Source of the DNA: Pseudoxanthomonas daejeonensis
GTDB lineage: Bacteria; Pseudomonadota; Gammaproteobacteria; Xanthomonadales; Xanthomonadaceae
Length of the DNA: 64,000 nt
NCBI RefSeq assembly: GCF_010093205.1
Contig: NZ_PDWN01000007.1
Span: forward strand, 124,001 to 188,000
Direction of reading: 5' to 3'
The notes under the pieces are model-generated. The model did not search any database. It worked only from the letters and a program-made list of their open reading frames with translations, and was not told the DNA's origin. Shown in pieces: positions 57,438-64,000 of this stretch; the stretch's first letter is position 1, and each line of letters starts with the position of its first letter. The translations under genes were made by a program, and so were the position numbers.

Positions 57438-57458
57438 ATGATCGACCCATTGCCGTAA
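57438..57458 (+). other. six-codon upstream ORF in frame with the second C40 peptidase gene
   Basis: ATG (57438) is preceded by an AAGGGGG Shine-Dalgarno sequence and followed by MIDPLP and TAA (57456-57458). The frame continues, after TGT GAT CCC CGC, to the GTG at 57471 used as the start of the peptidase gene. So the well-placed start lies in the same frame but is cut off by a stop. Confidence 0.55.
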
Positions 57459-57470
57459 TGTGATCCCCGC

Positions 57471-58337
57471 GTGACGACCGACGACCTGCTTCCAGGCCAG
57501 CCCGCCGCCACTCCAGCGCCCCGCCCCCGGCGGACGCTGAGCCCCCTGCTCTCCCTGCTTCTGGCCCTGCCCGCCGTACCGGCGCTGGCGGCGCCCGAAC
57601 CCGCGCAGATCGTGCCCGAGGCCATTGCCCCGGCGGCGAGCGAGATCCTCGCCCCCGAACTCGACCTGCCTGTCGCGACCGTGGCCATCGCCGCTCCTCC
57701 GGCGGCGCCTGCAACGGCCCGCGCAGCCGCCCCGGGCAAGCCTGCCGCCGCACCTGCAGCGCCCGCGGGCCTGCGCCAGAAGGCCGATGCCGCCGCCAAC
57801 GCGACCCTGGCCGCGTTGCTGCCGCACCTGGCCGGCAACGACAGCATCCCTTTGCTGGACCGCTCGGCGATGTTCGCCGGCGACGTCAGCCGCCTGCTCG
57901 CCGCCTACGACCTGACCCAGGGCGTACCGGAACAGGCCACCACCGGCGGCGCCCAGGGCCGCGTGCAGCAGGTACTGAAAGCGGCCACGGCCCTGATCGG
58001 CACGCCGTACCGCTGGGGTGGCACCTCTACCGAAGGTTTCGACTGCAGCGGCCTGGTCGGCTACGTGTTCCGCAGCGCGCTGGGCATCGAGCTGCCGCGC
58101 GTGTCGCGCGAGATGGCGACCAAGTCCGACGCCGAACTGATCCGCGACCGCAGCATGCTCAACCCGGGCGACCTGGTGTTCTTCGGCCTGCGTGGCCGGG
58201 TCAACCATGTCGGCATCTACGTCGGCGAAGGCCAGTTCCTGCACGCGCCCAGCCGCGGCAAGGACGTGCGCGTGGACCGCATGGATACCGGCTACTGGGG
58301 CAACCGCTTCATGCAGGCCCGCCGCGTCGACCTCTGA
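57471..58337 (+). CDS. NlpC/P60 (C40) peptidase, exported, second of a tandem pair
   Basis: A 288-residue protein starting at GTG 57471. A signal peptide (about residues 20-40, PLLSLLLALPAVPALA) precedes an Ala/Pro linker and a C40 domain (about 165-285) with Cys in EGFDCSGL, His in VNHVGIYVG and His in FLHAPS, near-identical motifs to the upstream gene. There is no lipobox, so it should be periplasmic or secreted. The GTG has no good Shine-Dalgarno; see the in-frame six-codon ORF upstream. A very stable hairpin follows the stop. Confidence 0.88.
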   Translation: MTTDDLLPGQPAATPAPRPRRTLSPLLSLLLALPAVPALAAPEPAQIVPEAIAPAASEILAPELDLPVATVAIAAPPAAPATARAAAPGKPAAAPAAPAGLRQKADAAANATLAALLPHLAGNDSIPLLDRSAMFAGDVSRLLAAYDLTQGVPEQATTGGAQGRVQQVLKAATALIGTPYRWGGTSTEGFDCSGLVGYVFRSALGIELPRVSREMATKSDAELIRDRSMLNPGDLVFFGLRGRVNHVGIYVGEGQFLHAPSRGKDVRVDRMDTGYWGNRFMQARRVDL

Positions 58338-58358
58338 CGCAGCTCGCCGCAACGCATC

Positions 58359-58386
58359 CACGAGGCCGCCGCAAGGCGGCCTCGTG
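58359..58386 (+). terminator. very stable hairpin after the second C40 peptidase gene
   Basis: A perfect 12-bp stem CACGAGGCCGCC (58359-58370), loop GCAA, GGCGGCCTCGTG (58375-58386), followed by CGTTGG. Flanking AACGC/GCGTT bases can extend the pairing. It separates the gene from the convergent thioesterase gene. Confidence 0.7.
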
Positions 58387-58427
58387 CGTTGGCGGCCATG
58401 AACGGCCCGCCCCGGGCGAACCGGCGG

Positions 58428-58916
58428 TCAGGCCGCCGGTGACTGGTAGCGGGCGATCGTCTGTTCGATGCCCTTGCTCAGCTCCATCACCTGCAGCGCG
58501 TATTCGGCCATGCGCCGGTCCTCGTCGCACTGCGGTACCCAGGGCGGCACCGCGACCGGCCGGCCCTCGACCGCGTCCAGCGCCACGAACACGATCACGC
58601 AGTGCGTGCACAGCCGCCAGTCGCCCCCCATCGGGTCGCGGGCGCGCACTTCGATGGCGAAATGCATGCTGCTGTTGCCGGTGTAGACCAGCTTGGCCGA
58701 TACCGCGACCAGGTCGCTGATGCGCACCGGCGCCAGGAAGCGGATCCCGCCCACCGCGACAGTGACGCTGTAGCCCCCGCTCCAGCCGACCGCGGCGGCG
58801 TAGCCGGCCTGGTCGATCCACTTCATCACGACCCCGCCATGGACCTTGCCGCCGTAGTTCACGTCGGTGGGTTCGGCGAGGAAACGCAGGGTCAGTTCGC
58901 GCTGCTGTCCAGGCAT
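58428..58916 (-). CDS. acyl-CoA thioesterase (YciA-like hot-dog fold)
   Basis: A 162-residue hot-dog thioesterase. The NYGGKVHGGVVMKWIDQAGYAAAVGWS segment carries the usual helix and the Asp of the active site; VRARDPMGGDWRLCTHCVIVFVALD is the second strand block. The start MPGQQREL at 58916 is an ATG; a GTG start at 58937 would add seven residues. The substrate range is unknown. Confidence 0.85.
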   Translation of the reverse strand: MPGQQRELTLRFLAEPTDVNYGGKVHGGVVMKWIDQAGYAAAVGWSGGYSVTVAVGGIRFLAPVRISDLVAVSAKLVYTGNSSMHFAIEVRARDPMGGDWRLCTHCVIVFVALDAVEGRPVAVPPWVPQCDEDRRMAEYALQVMELSKGIEQTIARYQSPAA

Positions 58917-59053
58917 GTCGGCGTTCCGGTCTGGCACGTGGGGCCGAGACTACGCCGCCGGACGCACCGGCGCGTGCACGATGCCGCGCAGCAGCGTGAC
59001 CGCGGGCCGCACCTCGGCGATCTTGGGCTGACCTCGGGGAAGGGGATTGCACG

Positions 59054-59935
59054 ATGCAGGCGACACTGCTGACCAACCTGATGCTGCCACTGGCGCTGGG
59101 CGTGATCATGCTCGGGCTCGGCCTCGGGCTGACCGTCGAGGATTTCCGGCGGGTTGCGCGCTATCCGCGCGCGGTGCTGGTCGGCCTCGCCCTGCAGACG
59201 CTGCTGCTGCCGTGGGTCGCCTTCGCGCTGGCACTGGCCTTCCGCCTGCCGCCGGAGCTGGCCGTGGGGCTGATGCTGGTGGCCGCCTCGCCCGGTGGCG
59301 CCACCGCCAACATCTACAGCCACCTGGCGCGCGGCGATGTCGCCCTCAACATCACCCTGACCGCGATCAACAGCGTGTTGTGCCTGCTGACCCTGCCGGT
59401 GATCCTCGACCTGGCGCTGGAATATTTCCTCGGCGCAGGCCAGTTCGTGCCGCCGCCGACGCGCAAGATCATCGAGGTGGCGGTGATCATCCTGCTGCCG
59501 GTGCTGCTCGGCATGACCCTTCGCGGCCTGGCGCCCACGCTGGCCGCGCGCGCCGAAAAGCCCCTGCGGCTGCTTGCGGTGCTGGTGCTCGCCTTGCTGG
59601 TGGCGATAGCGGTGGCCCAGTCCTGGCAGGTGCTGGCGAGCTACTTCGCCGCCGTCGGCCTGGCCTGCCTGCTGTTCAACCTCGCGAGCATGGGCGCGGG
59701 CTATGCCGCGCCGCTGGCCTTGCGCCTGCCGCGCCGGCAGGCGATCGCCATCGCCATGGAGATCGGCATCCACAACGGCACCCTGGCGATCTTCGTCGCG
59801 CTCAACGTGCTGGAGAACGCCACCATCGCCGCCCCGGCGGCGGTCTACAGCCTGCTGATGTTCCTCACCGCGGCGGCATTCGCGTGGTGGCTGGTGCGCA
59901 GCGACGCGCAAAAACGGGAGGGCGCGGTGGCGTAA
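59054..59935 (+). CDS. bile acid:sodium symporter family (SBF) transporter
   Basis: A 293-residue membrane protein with about nine helices: LMLPLALGVIMLGLGLGL, then GLMLVAASPGGATANIYSHLARGDVALNITLTAINS, the SBF signature with the GGATAN motif. Bacterial members take up sodium with organic acids such as pantoate or bile acids; the substrate here is unknown. A strong GGGGAAGGGG site precedes the ATG. The amidohydrolase gene follows after 48 bases. Confidence 0.9.
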   Translation: MQATLLTNLMLPLALGVIMLGLGLGLTVEDFRRVARYPRAVLVGLALQTLLLPWVAFALALAFRLPPELAVGLMLVAASPGGATANIYSHLARGDVALNITLTAINSVLCLLTLPVILDLALEYFLGAGQFVPPPTRKIIEVAVIILLPVLLGMTLRGLAPTLAARAEKPLRLLAVLVLALLVAIAVAQSWQVLASYFAAVGLACLLFNLASMGAGYAAPLALRLPRRQAIAIAMEIGIHNGTLAIFVALNVLENATIAAPAAVYSLLMFLTAAAFAWWLVRSDAQKREGAVA

Positions 59936-59983
59936 GCGGACGCGGCGGGCGATGCTGCGCATCCCTCCCGACCGGATCGTGCG

Positions 59984-61327
59984 ATGCGCCGTGGCGTCCT
60001 GTGCTGTTGCCTGCTGCTGTCCCCGGTTGCGATCGCCGGGGAGGCGCCCCGCACCCTTTACCGCAACGCGGTGCTGATCGATGGAACCGGTGCCCCGGCA
60101 CGGCCGGGGACCAGCATCCTGGTCGAGGGCGAACGCATCGCCGCGGTGATGCCCGACGCGCAGGCACGCACCGCCGGTGCGACGGTCGTGGACCTGCGCG
60201 GCCGGTATGTCGTCCCCGGCCTGATCGATACCCACGTCCACCTGGCCACGCCACCGGATGCGGCCGAGGCGAAGAAGAACCTGCGACGCCAGCTCTACTC
60301 CGGCGTGACCGCCGTGCGCAGCATGGCCGACGACGTGCGCTCGGTCGGCGAGCTCTCGCGGCAGGCGCTGGTCGGCGAGATTCCGTCGCCCGACATCCAC
60401 TACGCCGCCTTGATGGCCGGACCGGGCTTCTTCAAGGATCCGCGCACCATCGCGGTGACGCGCGGCAGGAAGCCCGGGCAGACGCCGTGGATGCAGGCCA
60501 TCGACGAGCGCACCGACCTGGTCCTGGCCGTGGCGATGGCGCGCGGCACCTCGGCCGACGGGATCAAGCTCTACGCCGACATGCCCGGTCCGCTGCTGGC
60601 GAAGATCACCACCGAAGCGCACCGCCAGGGCATCCCGGTGTGGGCGCATGCGGCGGTATTCCCGGCGATGCCCGCCGACGACGTCGCCGCCGGCGTGGAC
60701 GTGATCTCGCACAGCTGCCCGCTCGCCTACGAGGCCTCGCCGCACAAGCCGGCCAGTTACCACGAGCGCACGCCGGTCGACGAGTCCGCGTTCAAGGACG
60801 GCGCGATGCCGGCGTCCATCACCGGCCTGTTCGCGTCGATGGCCGCGCGCGGGACCATCCTGGACGCGACCAACCTGGTGTACGTGCGCCATGTCGAGGA
60901 GTACGCGCGCGACAAGCAGGGCGCGCCGCCACGCTGCTCGGCCGGGCTGACCCTGCGCCTGACCGCGCAGGCCTTCCAGCAGGGCGTGGCCATTTCCAGC
61001 GGCACCGACGGCGACAATCCCGACGAGGCGCCGTTCCCTTCGCTGCACGACGAACTGGACCTGCTCGCCGGCCCGGTCGGGATGCCGCCAATGGAAGTGC
61101 TCCGCGCCGCGACTGCGACGGCGGCGCGCGCGCTGGGCCAGGAAAAGGCCATGGGCACGATCGAGCCGGGCAAGCTGGCCAACCTGGTCGTGCTCTCGGA
61201 AGATCCTCTCACCGACATCGATCACCTGCGCAGCGTGACCGAGACGGTGAAGCGCGGCGTGCGCTATCCGCGCAGCGCCTTCCACGCCGTGACGGAGAAG
61301 AAGGCCGGCGCGAGCGGTCGCGACTGA
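59984..61327 (+). CDS. exported amidohydrolase family protein
   Basis: A 447-residue metal-dependent hydrolase of the imidazolonepropionase-like group. A signal peptide (about residues 1-19, LLLSPVAIA) is followed by the HxH metal pair in IDTHVHLAT, a Lys-type segment GIKLYADMP, His residues in WAHAAVF and SHSCPL, and the Asp in GTDGDN. The imidazole/amide substrate is not known. It may work with the transporter gene upstream. Its stop overlaps an inverted repeat shared with the convergent symporter gene. Confidence 0.87.
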   Translation: MRRGVLCCCLLLSPVAIAGEAPRTLYRNAVLIDGTGAPARPGTSILVEGERIAAVMPDAQARTAGATVVDLRGRYVVPGLIDTHVHLATPPDAAEAKKNLRRQLYSGVTAVRSMADDVRSVGELSRQALVGEIPSPDIHYAALMAGPGFFKDPRTIAVTRGRKPGQTPWMQAIDERTDLVLAVAMARGTSADGIKLYADMPGPLLAKITTEAHRQGIPVWAHAAVFPAMPADDVAAGVDVISHSCPLAYEASPHKPASYHERTPVDESAFKDGAMPASITGLFASMAARGTILDATNLVYVRHVEEYARDKQGAPPRCSAGLTLRLTAQAFQQGVAISSGTDGDNPDEAPFPSLHDELDLLAGPVGMPPMEVLRAATATAARALGQEKAMGTIEPGKLANLVVLSEDPLTDIDHLRSVTETVKRGVRYPRSAFHAVTEKKAGASGRD

Positions 61328-61344
61328 GGCCGCCGGCTCAGTCG
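61321..61344. terminator. inverted repeat over the stop codons of two convergent genes
   Basis: CGACTGAG (61321-61328), GCCGCCGG, CTCAGTCG (61337-61344) is a perfect 8-bp inverted repeat. Each arm contains the GACTGA that ends one gene: the amidohydrolase on + and the symporter on -. It could act as a bidirectional terminator. Confidence 0.5.
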
Positions 61345-62612
61345 CCGACGCCCTCGTGTTCGAGGCCGATGTTGCTGGAAGCGCGATCGTAGATGTCGCG
61401 ATCCAGCAGGCCGGTTTCCTTGGCCACCAGCACCGGCACCAGCATCTGCCCGGTCACGTTGGTCATCGTCCGCATCATGTCGAGCACGCGGTCGATCGCC
61501 ACCAGCAGGCCGATGCCTTCCAGCGGCAGGCCGGCGGCGCTGAGCACCAGGGTCACCATCACGATCGCCGTGCCCGGCACGCCGGCGGTGCCGAAGCTGC
61601 CCAGCACCGACGCGAGCAGGATCACGAAGTACTGGTTCACCGACAGGTCCAGGCCGAAGTACTGGGCCACGAACACGCTGGTCAGCGCCGGGTAGATCGC
61701 GCCGCAACCATCCATCTTGATGCTCGCGCCCAGCGGCACGGCGAAGGCGGCGTAATCCCGGTCCACGCCCAGGTTGTGGGTGACGCTGCGCATCGCCACC
61801 GGCATCGAGGCGAAGCTCGAGGAACTGACGAACGCCACCTGCATGCCGGGCGCGGCGCCGCGGAAGAACTTCAGTGGATTGAGCCCGTGCGCCAGCAGCA
61901 GGCTTCCATAGACGAAGACGATGTGCAGCGCGCAGGCCAGGTACAGGGCGAACACGAAGTTGCCCAGCGGCAGCAGCTTCTCGAAGCCGTAACTGCCGAC
62001 CAGGCCGGCGATCAGACCGAAGGTGCCCAGCGGCGTGGTCTCCAGTACGAAACGGGTGACCTGGATCATGGTCTCGCTGGCTTCGCCGGCCAGCGCGCGC
62101 AGCCGCGCGGCGCGCTCGCCGAGCTTGACCAGGGCGAAGCCGACCAGGCCGGCGAAGAAGATCACCTGCAGGATCTTGCCCTCGGCCAGCGCCTTGAACG
62201 GATTGGCCGGGACCACGTCCAGCAGCACCTGCACCGGGGTGGGCACTTCGCGCACGGTGTAGTCCGGCGCCATCTCCAGCCCGGTCAGGCCGTGGCCGGG
62301 CTTGAGCACCAGCCCCACCACCAGGCCCACGCATACCGCCAGCGCGGCGGTGGCGGCGAACCAGAGGAAGGTGCGCCCGCCCAGCGCGGCCACCGACTTC
62401 TGCCCGTGCAGGGAGGCGACGGCATTGATCACCGCGAACAGCACCAGCGGCACCGCGATCATCCGGATCAGGGTCACGTAGATCGTGCCCAGCGGCCCGA
62501 ACCAGGTCTGCGCCGCGGGTCCCATCAGCCAGCCGGCGAGCGCGCCGAGGACGAAGCCGGCCAGCACGCGCTGCCAGAACGGGATGGCCAGCCAGGCCGA
62601 AACCAGTTTCAT
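61338..62612 (-). CDS. dicarboxylate/amino acid:cation symporter (DAACS family)
   Basis: A 424-residue transporter of the GltP/DctA fold with eight main helices and the two re-entrant loops: the serine-rich AFVSSSSFASMPVAMRSV and GTAGVPGTAIVMVTLVLSAAGLP, plus the metal-site sequence DRVLDMMRTMTNVTGQM. It imports acidic amino acids or C4-dicarboxylates with sodium or protons. The ATG at 62612 is preferred; frames beyond it are antisense artefacts. It is convergent with the amidohydrolase gene and divergent from the phosphatase gene. Confidence 0.92.
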   Translation of the reverse strand: MKLVSAWLAIPFWQRVLAGFVLGALAGWLMGPAAQTWFGPLGTIYVTLIRMIAVPLVLFAVINAVASLHGQKSVAALGGRTFLWFAATAALAVCVGLVVGLVLKPGHGLTGLEMAPDYTVREVPTPVQVLLDVVPANPFKALAEGKILQVIFFAGLVGFALVKLGERAARLRALAGEASETMIQVTRFVLETTPLGTFGLIAGLVGSYGFEKLLPLGNFVFALYLACALHIVFVYGSLLLAHGLNPLKFFRGAAPGMQVAFVSSSSFASMPVAMRSVTHNLGVDRDYAAFAVPLGASIKMDGCGAIYPALTSVFVAQYFGLDLSVNQYFVILLASVLGSFGTAGVPGTAIVMVTLVLSAAGLPLEGIGLLVAIDRVLDMMRTMTNVTGQMLVPVLVAKETGLLDRDIYDRASSNIGLEHEGVGD

Positions 62613-62700
62613 CGGAAGTCCGCACCATCGGCGCATGGATCGAACCGGCACGATAGCCCACCGGTACCAGCGGTGGCGATGACGGCAGTGGAACGCCGAC

Positions 62701-62718
62701 ATGTCATCGGCATGACAT
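62701..62718. promoter_or_regulatory. 18-base perfect palindrome upstream of the alkaline phosphatase gene
   Basis: ATGTCAT (62701-62707), CGGC, ATGACAT (62712-62718) is a perfect dyad between the divergent symporter and phosphatase genes, 112 bases before the phosphatase ATG. A CATAAT hexamer at 62730-62735 could be the -10. Pho boxes contain repeated TGTCA, and here TGTCA and TGACA lie 11 bases apart, so a degenerate PhoB site is possible but not clear. Confidence 0.4.
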
Positions 62719-62829
62719 TGCCACGGCGGCATAATGCGCCACCCTCCACTGCGCCACCGGCGCCGTGCCCTGGCGCCGCGCAGCGGCTTGCCATGGCGGC
62801 ACGGCCCGAGCGCCCATCCCGGACCCGTG

Positions 62830-64000
62830 ATGCAGCGTTCCAAGCCTGTCCTGCCCCTCGCCGCCTTCTGCGCCACCCTGCTCTGCGCCTGCGCTTCGCC
62901 GGACGTCTCGGGCAGCCGCACCACGCCTGTCGCAGTGAACGTGCCGGCGACGGTCCATCCGGGCGGTGAAACGGCCGACTGGTGGTACCGCAGCGGCGCG
63001 GCGCGCGCGGCGGGCAACGGCGCCATGTCGGGCAAGGCGAAGAACGTGATCGTGTTCCTGGGCGACGGCATGAGCCTGACCACGGTGGCCGCCGCGCGCA
63101 TCCTCGAAGGCCAGCGCAGGGGCCAGCCGGGCGAGGAGAACCAGCTGAGCTGGGAGCGCTTCCCGAATACCGCCCTTAGCAAGACCTACAACACCGACTC
63201 GCAGACCCCCGATTCGGCCGGCACGATGACCGCGATCAGCACCGGCGTGAAAACCCACATGGGCGCGATCGGTGTCTCCGCCGGGCATCGCGACGACTGC
63301 GCCGGCAGCCTGCGCAAGCATCGCCTCACCTGGCTGCAGCTGGCCGACAGCGCCGGCATGGCGACCGGGATCGTCTCCACCGCGCGGCTGACGCACGCAA
63401 CGCCGGCGGCGACTTGGGCGCATTCGCCGAACCGCGACTGGGAGAACGACACCGACCTGCCGCCGGAGGCGCTCGCGCAGGGCTGCACCGACATCGCGCG
63501 GCAGATGGTGGGCACGCCTTACGGCCGTGGCCCGCGCGTGCTGCTGGGCGGTGGACGCGGCGAATTCACCCCGGTGGGCCAGCGCGATCCGGAATACGAC
63601 GACAAGGTCGGCCAGCGCCTCGACGGGCGCGACCTTGTCGCCGACTGGAAAAGCGCGCATCCGCAGGGTCGCTATGTGTGGAATCGCGAGCAGATGCGGG
63701 CCGCGGCCGGCGCCCCGGCGCTGCTGGGCCTGTTCGAGCCCGACCACATGCAGTTCGACCACGACCGCAACCACGCCGCCGAGCCCTCGCTTGCGGAAAT
63801 GACCGCAACCGCGATCACGCACCTGTCGCAGGACCCCAACGGCTTCGTGCTGATGGTCGAGGGCGCGCGCATCGACCACGCCAACCACTACGGCAACGCG
63901 TTCCGCGCACTGGACGAAACCATCGCCCTGTCCGAAGCGGTCCGCACCGCGGTGGAGATGACATCGGCGCAGGACACGCTGGTCCTGGTCACCGCCGACC
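62830..64000 (+). CDS. alkaline phosphatase (PhoA superfamily), 3' end outside window
   Basis: The first 390 codons of an exported alkaline phosphatase. A lipoprotein-type signal ends with a weak lipobox (LCAC, Cys at residue 21). The first metal Asp is in FLGDGMSLTTV (residue 79) and the nucleophile Ser is S129 in TPDSAGTMTA; EGARIDHANHYGN supplies further metal ligands. It dephosphorylates phosphomonoesters in the periplasm. The window ends inside ...LVTAD, before the last metal ligands, so completeness cannot be judged. Confidence 0.9.
   Translation, partial: MQRSKPVLPLAAFCATLLCACASPDVSGSRTTPVAVNVPATVHPGGETADWWYRSGAARAAGNGAMSGKAKNVIVFLGDGMSLTTVAAARILEGQRRGQPGEENQLSWERFPNTALSKTYNTDSQTPDSAGTMTAISTGVKTHMGAIGVSAGHRDDCAGSLRKHRLTWLQLADSAGMATGIVSTARLTHATPAATWAHSPNRDWENDTDLPPEALAQGCTDIARQMVGTPYGRGPRVLLGGGRGEFTPVGQRDPEYDDKVGQRLDGRDLVADWKSAHPQGRYVWNREQMRAAAGAPALLGLFEPDHMQFDHDRNHAAEPSLAEMTATAITHLSQDPNGFVLMVEGARIDHANHYGNAFRALDETIALSEAVRTAVEMTSAQDTLVLVTAD

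Overview
The window is GC-rich, densely packed DNA from a gammaproteobacterium of the Xanthomonadaceae/Lysobacteraceae type (Xanthomonas, Stenotrophomonas, Lysobacter or Luteimonas-like). The main evidence is a fused aspartokinase/diaminopimelate decarboxylase gene (lysAC) next to murL and murD2, a nadC/DUF2272/DUF3301/sspB-sspA/petABC neighbourhood, and a surE-pcm-nlpD cluster with no rpoS. It reads as ordinary chromosome: I see no rRNA, tRNA, prophage, insertion sequence or CRISPR array. GC content is high enough that long antisense open frames run through almost every gene; these were left out.

Layout. 1-7 kb: the end of nadC, a secreted DUF2272 protein, a DUF3301 protein, the ClpXP adaptor sspB with sspA, the cytochrome bc1 operon petABC and a lytic transglycosylase. 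7-18 kb: miaB, then an opposite-strand tetR-hlyD-ABC exporter operon, then phoH-ybeY-(exported protein)-corC-DUF4105 and corA. 18-28 kb: cstA-ybdD, a DUF819 membrane protein, an S9 peptidase, an OPT transporter, a decayed S9 peptidase remnant, ssb and ispB. 28-37 kb: a dienelactone hydrolase; the murD2-murL-membrane protein-lysAC operon, read right to left; two tandem PhzF genes. 37-47 kb: DUF2065-hflC-hflK, hflX, hfq, miaA, a diheme cytochrome c lipoprotein, folP, a small membrane protein, ftsH and rlmE. 47-51 kb: yhbY, an Mth938-like gene, and nlpD-exoD-pcm-surE. 51-56 kb: a Smr-domain gene and the lipid A operon lpxD-fabZ-lpxA-lpxB-rnhB. 56-64 kb: a SlyD-type isomerase, two NlpC/P60 peptidases, a thioesterase, a bile-acid/sodium symporter family protein, an amidohydrolase, a dicarboxylate symporter and the start of an alkaline phosphatase.

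Themes. Envelope biology dominates: peptidoglycan precursors (murL, murD2, lysAC), peptidoglycan turnover (lytic transglycosylase, nlpD, two C40 peptidases), lipid A (lpxD/A/B, fabZ), and a DUF4105/Lnb-type protein that sits directly after corC, where E. coli has lnt. Quality control of proteins and RNA is the second theme (sspAB, ftsH with hflKC, hflX, hfq, ybeY, rlmE, miaA, miaB).

The most interesting items are the L-glutamate-incorporation/epimerisation pair murD2-murL in one overlapping operon with lysAC and an unnamed four-helix membrane protein; the Lnb-type protein in the lnt position; a 15-codon mini-ORF joined by ATGA overlaps to both phoH and ybeY; a recurrent -10-like hexamer placed 6-7 nt before start codons (possible leaderless mRNAs); and an in-frame stop six codons after a well-placed SD/ATG ahead of the second C40 peptidase.
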